Below, piece by piece: positions 54,109 through 64,000 of a DNA stretch of 64,000 bases. The notes under the pieces were generated by a model. That model had not been told where the DNA came from, did not search any database, and saw only the letters and a list, made by a program, of their open reading frames with translations. The stretch's first letter is position 1, and the number at the start of each line of letters is the position of its first letter. Where the stretch lies: NCBI GenBank assembly GCA_900491605.1, contig UESW01004817.1, positions 560,734-624,733 of the forward strand, in the 5' to 3' direction. The DNA is from Calamus simplicifolius (lineage: Eukaryota > Streptophyta > Magnoliopsida > Arecales > Arecaceae). The position numbers and the translations under genes were made by a program.

Positions 54109-55587
54109 TGTTGGCCCAGATGGCAACCCAAGAGGGGGGGGTGAATTGGGTTCTTAAAAAATTAACCTTTTAAAAAATTTTTGCTTTGAAGAAAGGCAAG
54201 TGCAAAGTATAAATGCAATCACAAATAAAGAGATAGAGAGAAGAGAAATAAAGCACGGCAAACAAAGATTTTATAGTGGTTCGGTGTATCCAACACCTAC
54301 GTCCACTCCCAAGATTCACTTGGGTCCACACTATAATCTCTTAGATTACAGCCGAGTTGTTTTACAAGCTCACAACTCAAACTTGTTGTTTTCCGGGATC
54401 ACAACGAACCCAGCTGGTTTTCGGGCTCACCAGCACAAAACCCTAACACAAGCTATACCAAGCTTGTACCGAGGTAAGACTACCTCCACTAGTTCAATCC
54501 CCCAGATTGAACTAGAACAAACAATGAAAAATAGTTTTTAAGTACAAAGCTCCTCAATGAGCAAATAAACAATAAATAAACAAGGTTTAGAAAAGCCTGA
54601 TTTGAAGTTTGGTTTTTCTTTTCTTCTTTTCTTCTTCTCCTTTGAAGATTGAATCAGCCTCAGCTCGATTCTTCACAGTTAGCAGTTGAGAAGTTAAGGA
54701 TTTGCTTTTCTTCTTTCTTCAAGTTGGAAATCTCCTTGATTTGATTTGAAAGCTTTGGATTCTCTTTGAGCTTTTGAGTGGAGTGGATTTGAGCTAGAAG
54801 GTTTTCCTCTTGAGATTCTCTCTCTTTTGGATTTTCTCGATTTTTCTCCTCTTTTCTCTTGTATATCCTCCTTTTTCAAACAGACGATTTTCCCTTTTTA
54901 TAGATTTTTTAATCCAGGTTTAGGTAGAAATATAGCCGTTGTGAGATGTTTGGATCTTCGACACACAAAAAAATAGTTGTTAAGGTTAGGTAAAAAGAAA
55001 TTACCGTTGGAGTCTGTTCTGACAGATACAAAATCAGTTCCTGACAGGTTGGAGTCGGCTCCAACTTTTTAGGTGACGGCTCCAAGTCGGGTATCCAAAA
55101 ATAGAAAATAAAAAGTTATTAAGGAGTCGGCTCAGAGAAAGTTAAGTGTCGGCTCCAAAAATGCTCATAAAAATACGCTCTCTGTTCTCAGATTAGAGTC
55201 GGCTCCCGAAAATTAGGTGTCGGCTCCCGAACTCTCAGGTGTCGGCTCCCGAATACTGGGTGTCGGCTCCGAAAATTGAAACAAAATACGCTTCTCTGTA
55301 TCTTAGGTTGAAGTCGGCTCTGAAACTCTAGGTGTCGACTCCAGACCGTGCCAAAATTTCAGAAAACTTTTGATACGCCTTGGGGTCGGCTCCTGACCAT
55401 TTGGGTGACGACTCCAAGCTCTGAACTTTGATAAATTCTTTTGACATTTTGATTCAAAACTTGTTTTTTTATACCTTTTAATTGATCAACCATTTTGAAT
55501 CCCTATAACACTTGTTAAATCTATTAGAAGCATAGTAAATATACTCATGTCTTTTATTAATTATCAAAATCAATACTTGAGTCAACA
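54109..55587 (-). repeat. Element F 5' LTR (1479 bp)
   Basis: Plus-strand edges are TGTTGGCCCAG (LTR end) and 'gagtcaaca' (LTR start reversed). The GGAGTCGGCTCC-type array lies at 55046-55420, reversed AACGG sites at about 54930-55010, the reversed TATA box at about 54895-54905 and the hairpin region at 54125-54520 (with CTAGTTCAATC/GATTGAACTAG). Confidence 0.9.
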
Positions 55588-55592
55588 TTCTC

Positions 55593-57890
55593 CATGATAA
55601 ACCTCTTTAGCACGGTATCAATGCACGTAGATTAGGATAAACCAAGCATCCTCTTATATCTATCTTTATAGATCTTTATCCCTAGGATGTAGGAGGCTTC
55701 TCCCAGATCTTTCATGGAGAATTGTGATGATAACCATGTCTTTATTCCTTGAAATGCAGGGATATCATTTCCGATTAAGATAATATCATCCACATATAAT
55801 ACAAGAAATACAATAACAAAACCGTTAGCCCATTTATAAATGCAAGGTTCTTCTTTATTCTTAATAAAGCCATAAGATTTGATCACGTTATCAAATCGTA
55901 TGTTCCAACTCCTAGATGCTTGCTTAAGTCCATAAATGGACTTCTATAGCCTGCACACTTTAGACTCGTCTTCAGATATAAAACCTTCAGGCTGTATCAT
56001 ATACACCTGTTCATCTAAATTACCATTTAGAAAAGTGGTTTTAACATCCATCTACCAAATCTCATAATCTAAGTGTGCTGCTATAGCTAGCATAATCCGA
56101 ATGGATTTCAGCATTGCCATAGGAGAAAACATCTCATCATAGTCAATACCATAACGTTGACGATACCCCTTGGCAATCAGACATGCTTTGTAGGTCTCTA
56201 CCTTTCCATCTGCACCTCTTTTCCTCTTGAAAATCCACTTACACCCTATGGGTTTTATCCCTTCGGGTGAATCAACCAATGTCCATACATTATTTTCCTT
56301 TGTGGAATCAAGTTCGGATTCCATGGCTTCAAGCCATTTTTCAGAGTCAGTCCTTTGCATAGCATCCATATAGGTGATTGTATCCTCGTTGTTCTCATCG
56401 AGCTCAATAGGATCCTCGTTATGGACCAAGAAACCTAAGTATCTGTCCGGTTGATGTGGTACTCTACTAGATCGCCTTAATATTGCATCTAAAATGGGTT
56501 TTGAGTTTGATCTAATCAACTCAGATTCTAAGGGTTCAATGGGTTGTGTTGTTCCTTCTACTTGATGAACTTCCTCAAGTTCAATATTAGAGCTATTTGT
56601 TCCTTCACTAAGGAACTCCTTTTCAAGAAAAACTGCTCTATTACTAATGAACAACTTTTGTTCTTCAGTATTGTAGAAGTAATATCCTTTGGTTTCTTTC
56701 GGATAGCCGATAAAAAAATTATCAGATTTGGGTTCAAGTTTGTCTGATTTTGCACGTTTCACATAAGCCGGATACCCCCAGACTCTTAGATAGGTGATAA
56801 CTAGTTTATGTCCATACCACATCTCATGTGGAGTTTTAGAAATAGACTTACATGGAACCTTATTGAGAATATGACAAGCTGATTCTAATGCATATCCCCA
56901 AAATGATATTGGCAAGCTTGCAAAACCCATCATGGACCGAACCATGTCTAACATGGTTCAATTCCTTCTTTTTGACACACTGTTATGTTGCGGTGTTCCT
57001 GAAGGAGTCCATTGGGAGAGAATCTCATTCTCCCTTAAATATGTCACAAAGTCATTTGAAAGGTATTCACCTCCTTGATCTGATCGAAGGGTCTTAATAC
57101 ATTTTCTTGTTTGTTTTTCTACTTCTTTATGATATAGTTTGAACATTTCAATCGACTTAGATTTATGCCTCATAAGATAGACATAACCGAACCTAGAAAG
57201 GTCGTCTGTAAAAGTAATGAAGTAGTAATATCCACCTTTGGCACAAGTACTCATTGGTCCACATACATTAGTTTATACTAGACCCAATAGCTCTTTAGCT
57301 CTTTCACCTTTTCCAGTAAAAGATGACTTGGTCATTTTACCAAAAAGACAGGATTCACAGGTAGTTAATGATTCACAATCATCAACTCGAAGGATGCCCT
57401 CCTGAGTTAACCTGTTTAATCTGTTCTTGTTGATATGACCCAGCTGATGGTGCCAAAGATAAATATCTGTGACATCAGTTATTGTAGGGCGCTTATTTGA
57501 TTTGTACACTACATTCACAGGCTATGATATATAAATGATATTAGATAAATGCCCAGTCATTACAGTGACTCCATTCATAATGATATTCAAAGTAACATCA
57601 TTTATTAAAATTTCATAATGACTTTTGGCCAGAAGGCTTACAGAAATTATGTTCAACAAGAACGTTGGGCAAAAATGATAATCATTTAGTACAATGACAT
57701 TTCTATTGAAAACTATTTCAAGAACTCCTAATGCCAGAATTGGAACTAATCTTCCATCGCCAATATTAAAGAATCTTTCATTGTCCTCAAATCTTTTAGT
57801 GACCTGTAGTCCCTGCAATGAATTGCAAATGTTAAAAGGACTCCCGGTATCCAATACCTAGGTCTGATTATCATATACAGAAAAATTACA
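55593..57890 (-). pseudogene. pol: Element E pol: protease, integrase, RT (part before element F)
   Basis: Minus strand. Protease 'VLDTGSPFNICNSLQG' at about 57855. Integrase zinc region 'LWHHQLGHINKNRLNRL' with 'CESCLFGK' (57518-57273). The core begins 'TNVCGPM', where the usual first Asp (TDVCGPM) has become Asn. The second Asp is kept in 'RSDQGGEYLS'. The usual Glu of NGVSERRN has become Lys in 'NSVSKRRN'. RT is open from 56954 to 56052, with 'YKACLIAKGYRQRYGIDYDE' (20 residues). After two stops it continues at 55886-55632 with the intact 'YVDDIILIGND'. Stops and frameshifts occur at about 57285, 56960, 56050 and 55630. The integrase cannot be catalytic as read. Confidence 0.88.
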
Positions 57891-58767
57891 AGATGTTATC
57901 ATATAAATACCTTGTCGAGCAATATCTTGCCCCTTTTTCTTCTTTGGCCTGTTTGGATCAAGTGTGGCAATGTAAAGAGGGCAGTTCCTCTTCCAGTGCC
58001 CTTGCATCTTGCAATAAAGCATTCAGCTTGACTTTTATCAACTTTCTTTTGCATCTGATCCCTTATATATGTCCTAGCATGTTGCACCTTTTTCTTATTC
58101 ATTTTCTTTTCCCTTTCCCAAAGGGTTGATGCCCTACCTTAGATCCTTCAACCACATTAACCAAACCCTTAGAGAGCTGGTTGTCCTTCTCAAAGTTCTG
58201 TAACAACCCTAACAACCGTGGCAGTTGACTACAGGCTTTGTCATTCGAAAATGAGTAAGGAAGGTCGGAAGGATGGAGGCAAGGAATTTAGGATCGCATC
58301 TTTTTCCAACTGCTCATGTAGGGGAAAGCCGAGCTTGCTTAGAAGTTCTATATTCTCGATCATGTACAATACATGAGCAGTGACAGGAGATCCATCCCTT
58401 ATTCGAGCATTAAAAATAGCATAACTAGTCTTGTGCCTTTCAACGTCGTCAGGTGTGCCGAAAGATTTATTCAACGCTTGAATGATTTCTTCTGGCTAAG
58501 CATTCTCGAATCGGCGACCGAATTCATCGTTCATTACTGCTAGCATGATGTAACGCATGCTAGTTCTATCACGAGCCACTTCTAATAAGTGTCTTTCTCA
58601 GAACTTTGGGTGTTTGCATCAGGTATCTTTGGTGTAGGATTATTCAGAATATATAGAATCCTCTCATGCTCAAGGACGATCTTAAGTTTTCTAAACCAGC
58701 TATTGAAATTTAAACCATTCAACTTGTCACTATCCAATAGGGACCTTAATGATAAATTAGTGGCCAT
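57891..58767 (-). pseudogene. gag: Element E gag (broken)
   Basis: Starts at ATG 58767 ('MATNLSLRSLLDSDKLNG', then 'LNFNSWFRKLKIVLEHERIL', 20 residues), the N-terminus typical of Angela/BARE gag. It continues through a capsid region ('HKTSYAIFNARIRDGSP', 'HVLYMIENIELLSKLGFPL', about 58440-58290) and ends in a knuckle region 'CKMQGHWKRNCPLYIATLD' (about 58010-57955). Stops after 'SSEKDTY' (58582) and frameshifts near 58490 and 58230 break it. The frame meets pol at about 57890. Confidence 0.82.
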
Positions 58768-60735
58768 ATTCTGCATAAGGAAAAACTAAAGTTTAGTAGT
58801 ATATAAATTGATTCAGTCTAAAGACTTGGACTTTAGTCTAAAGATTCTTCCACTATTTTATTCAAATTGGCAGCCTCTACACCCCAATTCGAAGAATTAT
58901 TCTTAATTCTTTAGTGGGCACTAAGATCTACATATACTACATACAGGCCCAAGTGAAGCTTGGCCAACCCATATGCATCTAAGAGTAGGTTCAAAACCAA
59001 TTGTTTCCCAAAATAATTCTTAGTGTTTAATTTTGCCCCATGTACCTCTTCAGCAAGCATGGAGTGCCTCCACTAAGGTAGTGTTTGATGGAAAAAATAT
59101 TATCCATGGATAAATGTACGGGATAGAGTTTGTCCCCTGGCTATGCCTAGGGATATCCCTTGGCTATCCCATTGATCATATCAAATGCAAAAAGGCAAAT
59201 CCATAGGATAACTTTTTTTTACTCTTATTTGGAGGGATAACCAGCTATTCCTGCATTTTCTAGGGAATAAATTGAGGGGATATCCATGGTTAACCATAGT
59301 TAACCATGGACTATCCCTTTGGTTAACTTTATTCCCAGCTATCCCTTATAGTTATGATTTTTGGGAATAAGAAGGGATATCCAGGGGATATTCCCTCCCC
59401 CTATTTCAAACACTACCTAAAAGTTCTGGTTAGGTCCAACTATTAAATGATATAATCAGTGTAGCCTATCAATAGACAACTAAGCCCGAGTGAAACTTGG
59501 CCCACCTGACTGTCTATTTAATAGTTACACTGATTTATCATATAATGAATGATAATTCGATGGTTGACAAGCACCAGGCATGGAGTGCCTCCAATGATTA
59601 TCAAGACATCAAACTCATTATCACCCACCTTAATGGGAGGCTATGATCTAGTTATCATATAACTATTTCATTTTAAGGACCTAATAATTTTAGAGGATTT
59701 AATAATCTGAAGATAAATTGACTAATTAAGTTCTCCCACTGAATCTATGAAATCGATAGAATGAAACAAGATTAAGTCAGGTTAAGTGGCACCTAAATTA
59801 GTCAGACTGATTTTCTTACAGGCATGGGTCAACCCGAATCAGGTAAATGATCTGAATCATAAATGGTTCACCATATTGACCAGGTAAGTGAGATCGATGG
59901 GAGGATATGCCATTAACTCGTTAAAGACGCATCAATACGAGTAACTTTCAATTAAAAACCATTCGATCGTTGATCCTAGAGCAACTTGCCAACTCACCTT
60001 GACATCATATAGTTAACCAATTTTGATTTGATCATCTAAGAGATTCATGCTCAACCACGGAGCCTAATCTACTTCCATTTGGTTTAATCAAAGACATGGA
60101 TATGATCAACTACAACTATTGCTTGATTTAGAGCATCCTTAACCTAATCTAATCAATTTAGATTTGATCAAATACTCTTATAGTCCATTTGATTTAAACC
60201 TTAGGGTCTAACCCTTTATGGACCTGATTTAGCTAACCCAAAAGATTAAATATATTTCATGTTATATATTTCGAATCATGCATTAGTTGCATTATTTAAC
60301 TACTCATAATTCTTTATTTAGATCATATCTAAAAAGATTATGAATAAATATTTGACATTCAAATAAGACTCTCATAAATATTTGTCTATTTATAACATAG
60401 ACAACAAGCTATCATATCTCATATCTATATTTTATACTAAAACGCAAATATTATGCTTTTATACACATCAATATGTATCAAATATAAAAATCTTTTGAGA
60501 GTGAGTGTATCTATGTTTTAATGCCAAAGATCAATTTAAATTATCTTTTGACTAAGCATCAATAATAAAAGAACCATAACGTCATGATAATATGTCACAG
60601 AATACCTCGTTGAATGGGTAATTTAGATTTTTAATCCATCTGTGACCGATAGCCTGTGATCCATTTTAGCTTTGATTACAAAATTAATAGAAGCATTAAT
60701 TTACATGCAATAAATTAGATCAAGATGAAACCATC
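58768..60735 (-). other. Element E leader between primer site and gag
   Basis: Almost 2 kb of non-coding leader on the minus strand, interrupted by a Tourist-like MITE at 59077-59417. No open frame of note. Long leaders are usual in the Angela/BARE group. Confidence 0.7.
59077..59417. mobile_element. Tourist-like (PIF/Harbinger) MITE in the element E leader
   Basis: It starts GGTAGTGTTTGATGG and ends TTTCAAACACTACC, a 12-bp perfect inverted end, flanked by TAA on both sides (59074-59076 and 59418-59420), the 3-bp target duplication of the family. The 341-bp interior is rich in 'gggatatcc' and 'ggataacc' and folds on itself. No coding sequence. Confidence 0.88.
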
Positions 60736-60747
60736 GCTTTGATACCA
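60736..60747 (-). other. Element E primer binding site
   Basis: The minus strand reads TGGTATCAAAGC, one base away from the standard TGGTATCAGAGC, two bases from the LTR edge at 60750. Confidence 0.85.
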
Positions 60748-60749
60748 TT

Positions 60750-62810
60750 TGAAGAGAAAAATAATTTTGAGGCATGCATATTTTAAAATTTAATAACAAT
60801 TATTAATGCAGAAACTTAAAGATTACATATTAATCTATCTAACATGCATCAAGATCATATCTTTGCCTTATATATTGGATCATTTGATCTAAAATATGCA
60901 TATAAATAAAAACATCAAGATCATATCTTGATCTTCAAGATGAGAAGTCATACTACTTATCTTGAAGCCTGCCTTAAGATCTAGGGATCAAATCACTTAC
61001 CTTAAGAACAGTAGGTAAATCCTTTTGCTCTGCAGCCATTCAATCGTTTGACCTCTAGTATCGTCCACGCGAAGCCCTGAATGATCGGATTCCCAAGATT
61101 GCTAGCTCGTGAAAAATAACTTTGCTGATCATGAATCCTCTCACTTGAATCTTCTTCCAAGATTCACCAAACTTTCGGTGACACCAGAATTACACCAGGA
61201 TTTTCTATTCTAACTCTTTAGAAATTCAATCCATAACATTTCGTTGTTGTTCGATGATCTGGTGAAAAATGTCCTCTAATTTATAGGCTCAATGTAGCCT
61301 TTAGCCCATTGAATTCTAACACTTAGAATTCCGCCGTTCGGTGAAAACCAAAGAGACGTAGGTTTGGTTAATTCTGACATTCGGTGAAAACCAAAGAGAC
61401 GCAGCGTTGGTTAATTCCGATGTTCGATGAAAATGAAAGAGATGTGAATTCTAACACTTAGAATTCCATCGTCTGGTTGACTCAAAGAGGCACAGTTATT
61501 CCATATGATTCTAACACTTTAGAATTTCAATGGAACCGTTTGGAGAAGATTAATGTTATACATTAAATTCTATATATGAATTTAATCTCTCATATTTTAG
61601 TTATCTCATCATGTGAGATACTTATGCGAGAGGTTTGGTCCAGGTTTTGGTTTAAGCTGATCTGAATTATTGGACTGAACCTACATAGATCATAGTCCTA
61701 GCCCAAATCAAATTTGTCTAGTCCTGAATCTATTTAAATCCAAATCAAGTCTAATTTCAAATCAATATTTGAAATTGATTAGTCCTTCTAATAGACTTAA
61801 ACCAAATTGAATCTTATTCATTTATACTTAACCCAATTGAGATAATTCAATCAATCAAATTGATTAATTAAATCATATACAATTCTCAATCGTTGATCAA
61901 CAAATAGATCATCCTAGGAAACTTCTATGTGTGTGACTCTTTAGGTTCGAACCTAAGCCGGCAGCATAGGAACAACTTTTTATACTAATCGATGTGCCCA
62001 TCTAGCAATGGAACCCGACATCCGGATAGGTCGAAGAGTTGCCGAGCAAATTCTAAGAGCCCTAAGAAACAATTACCGTATAATTCATCCTTTTGACCAC
62101 AAATTGCTAAGGATGGCTTAAGAGCCTGTCAACTCTAAACAACAAATCCATAAAGTGATTTTAACTTTAGTGATCATGTGACTTTCACATGAAGTGCCTT
62201 GGCCAAGGTCTTGCTAAATTGAAACGCAGGCATTTCTTCTTTTAACGGGATAGGTCAATTCCATCTTGATCCACAACTGACTACCATAAGTACTTGACTG
62301 CATCCAGTAACCTTTCGTAGCTAGATTAGAAATCCAGGTGGTCCGGCACCTAAGTGCAATGAGTTGCTTGCAAGTCACCGGTTGTGATCTTCAGGTCTGA
62401 AGGATACTTATACCTATATCTTCTCGAATTAACTCTTGACAGCAGAGTATCCGGAAATGAGTCACGTTCGATGAAATGTACTCCTACACTTTCACATGTA
62501 TGTCATACCAGTGTCTCTACACTCCTTGGTTAAGAGGACAACCAATAAATATGATATACAACGTCCTATAATTGATAGTACTATGGCCCTGTCATAGTAT
62601 ATCATTTGGTCGTGAACTCTTTGAGGACTTTCATAGATAAATCATTTATCGTGAAAGTAGATCCTGAGGGCTTCATTACTATTAGAAGTATTAAGAAGAT
62701 GTTCTTGTAATGAATAAACTGCCAAATAACTTTTATTAATATATCAATTTATATGCTATTTACATTAGCTCAATCATCAAATGATTGGCTTTAGGATACA
62801 ATTCCCCACA
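60750..62810 (-). repeat. Element E 5' LTR (2061 bp)
   Basis: Plus-strand edges are TGAAGAGAAAAA and TTCCCCACA. About 61332-61445 holds three imperfect repeats of 50 bp around 'ttcggtgaaaaccaaagaga'. It matches the 3' LTR over the whole length; the number of repeat copies and several short indels differ. Confidence 0.92.
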
Positions 62811-63302
62811 AAAACTCCCTATGAATTATGGCATAATGGGAACCTAACATTAGTTCTTTTCACGCATTTGGTTGTCGATATTTTATCATAATAATTGAAA
62901 GTTTGATGCAAAATCTAATGAAGGAATATTCTTAGGATATTCCACATACAGTAAAGCCGATAGAGTATTTAACAAGATATATTTAATTGTAGAAGAGTCA
63001 ATTCATGTAGTATTTGATAAGTCTTTAGCATCAAGTTCTAAAAAGATTGATGATGAGGATAGATACAAATTTGCTTGAAAGAGATATTAAAAAATTAAAT
63101 ATAGATATATTTTTAGACCATGAACCAGAGAAGATAAAGATGATGACTCACCTAAGGATGATATTATTGATACTACTCGTAATGATGTAGATCAACCTAG
63201 AGATGGAGATATGCTTATGGTCATCCAAAGGAATTGATTATAGGTGATCCATCTCAAGGAATAAGAACTAGATCATCAATGAGGAACATCAATAATCATC
63301 TT
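62811..63302 (+). pseudogene. pol: Element D pol, continuation after element E
   Basis: Resumes at the duplicated AAAAC with 'TPYELWHNGN' and continues through the integrase C-terminal region ('DEGIFLGYST' and 'VEESIHVVFDKSLA' in element-A-like frames) into the linker before RT ('HPKELIIGDPSQGIRTRSSM', 20 residues). It is cut at 63302 by the LTR of element G, within the stretch where element A reads 'NISNHLAF'. Several stops and frameshifts are present. Confidence 0.85.
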
Positions 63303-64000
63303 TGTTGACCCAACTATTGATTTTGATGATTAATAAAGGAATTGAGTATATTTATTTGATTACTAATGGTTTTGACAAGTATTTCAGGACTCAAAATATT
63401 TGATCAATTTAAATGAATTAAGAAACAGGTTTTGAATCAATTGCAAAAAAATCAATTTCAAAGTTTCTGAACCTGGAGTCGACACCTAGAATTCCTGGAG
63501 CCGACCCCATGGCCATTCAAATTTTTTCTGATTTTTGATATGGTCCAGAGCCGACACCTAGAGTTCGGAGCTGACACCCAGAGTTTCGGAGTCGACACTT
63601 ACAATGTCTGGAGCCGACTCCGATGCGGGGACAGAACGTTAATTTTTTGAGCATCTTGGAGCCGACACCTACAGTATTCGGAAGCCGACACCTGACGATG
63701 GCAAGCCGACATCTAACTTTTCGGAGCCGACTCCTCGACCAAACTTAAAACTTTCTATTTTGGAAAAACAATTTGGAGCCAACGCCTGAAAAGTTGGAGC
63801 CGACTCCAACCTGACTGTGACAAATATTTAAATTGCCAGATCAGCTCTAACGGTAATATTTCCTTTTTACCTAATTCTAACGGATATTTTGTTTTAGGTA
63901 ATTCCAACGGCTAGTTTTCTTTCCAAAATGGATTAAAAGAAATCTATAAAAAAGGAGAAAATACCCGTTTGAAAACAAGACAGAAAATAGAGAAATTTCT
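63303..64000 (+). mobile_element. Element G: LTR of another SIRE-like element, runs off the window
   Basis: Starts TGTTGACCCAACTATTG at 63303, inserted in element D pol (left flank ATCTT). It contains a GCCGAC-rich array (63475-63805), TCCAACGGCTA (63903-63913, exact MSA match) and a TATA box 'tctataaaaaag' at about 63942. The remainder is beyond the window, so whether it is a solo LTR or a full element is unknown. Confidence 0.88.

Larger units (their letters stand above)
46919..55587 (-). mobile_element. Element F: SIRE-like element nested in element E
   Basis: Minus-strand element of 8.7 kb with a perfect TTCTC target duplication. The order on the minus strand is: 5' LTR 54109-55587, primer site 54095-54106, gag, pol, aORF, and a 3' LTR reduced to 46919-47216. 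It is the youngest of the D/E/F nest. Integrase and RT blocks keep long open frames, including YVDD, but gag, RNase H and aORF are broken. The 3' LTR lacks U3 and the terminal polypurine tract. Confidence 0.93.
44075..62810 (-). mobile_element. Element E: Angela-type (BARE-like) Ty1/copia element with nested insertion
   Basis: Minus-strand element flanked by AAAAC on both sides (44070-44074 and 62811-62815). LTRs are 60750-62810 (5') and 44075-46127 (3'), starting TGT and ending CTTCA on the minus strand. The primer site is at 60736-60747 and the polypurine tract at 46128-46138. Gag begins 'MATNLSLRSLLDSDKLNG' and pol contains 'VLDTGSPFNIC' and 'YFITFTDDLSRFGYVYLM', typical of the Angela/BARE branch. 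Element F (46919-55587) is inserted in the RT/RNase H region. Without it E is about 10.1 kb. Confidence 0.92.

Overview
The window is transposon-dense nuclear DNA from a flowering plant. The evidence is SIRE-type and Angela-type Ty1/copia elements, a Tat-type Ty3/gypsy element with an antisense extra gene, chromoviral Gypsy remains, En/Spm (CACTA) elements with DUF4216 and plant Transposase_24 genes, and hAT and Tourist MITEs. A monocot, perhaps a palm, is my guess only. I find no convincing host gene, rRNA, tRNA or CRISPR array. The single N bases at 7967 and 23767 suggest a draft assembly, so repeat junctions need long-read confirmation.

Layout. 1-7.9 kb: old AT-rich DNA with direct and tandem repeats, a decayed chromovirus pol and a minus-strand Gypsy LTR edge with its primer site. 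7.9-18.9 kb: DNA transposons: a large CACTA copy (7946 to about 10.86 kb), a hAT-like MITE (10872-11524), a 327-bp CACTA MITE (12247-12573), a 1.4-kb CACTA with possible captured exon sequence (13205-14613), and a second large CACTA copy (16342-18882) cut by element A. 18.9-35.6 kb: a one-sided stack of SIRE-like elements on the plus strand. Element A (18883-29321) is complete. An LTR tail (29322-29692), element B (29693-32875) and element C (32876-35567) keep only their 3' halves. 35.6-39.8 kb: a GC-rich minus-strand Tat fragment with the integrase end, a minisatellite and an antisense gene. 39.8-64 kb: SIRE element D (plus), broken by Angela-type element E (minus, 44075-62810, target duplication AAAAC), itself broken by SIRE element F (minus, 46919-55587, target duplication TTCTC). 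D is cut again at 63303 by the LTR of element G, which runs off the window.

How the parts work. The SIRE-like elements share one plan: LTR, initiator-Met tRNA primer site, gag with CCHC knuckles, pol (protease, integrase, reverse transcriptase, RNase H), an additional ORF (aORF), G-rich polypurine tracts, LTR. Most coding regions are broken by stops or frameshifts, so I type them as pseudogenes.

The observations most worth following are in the SIRE LTRs. The transcribed part holds a chain of hairpins whose stems are kept by compensatory changes between copies, which suggests a functional RNA leader. The upstream part holds dense RYCGAC motifs (CBF/DREB-like) and, beside the TATA box, an exact MSA/MYB3R-type site. 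A similar RYCGAC cluster lies between pol and the aORF, which could be an internal promoter.
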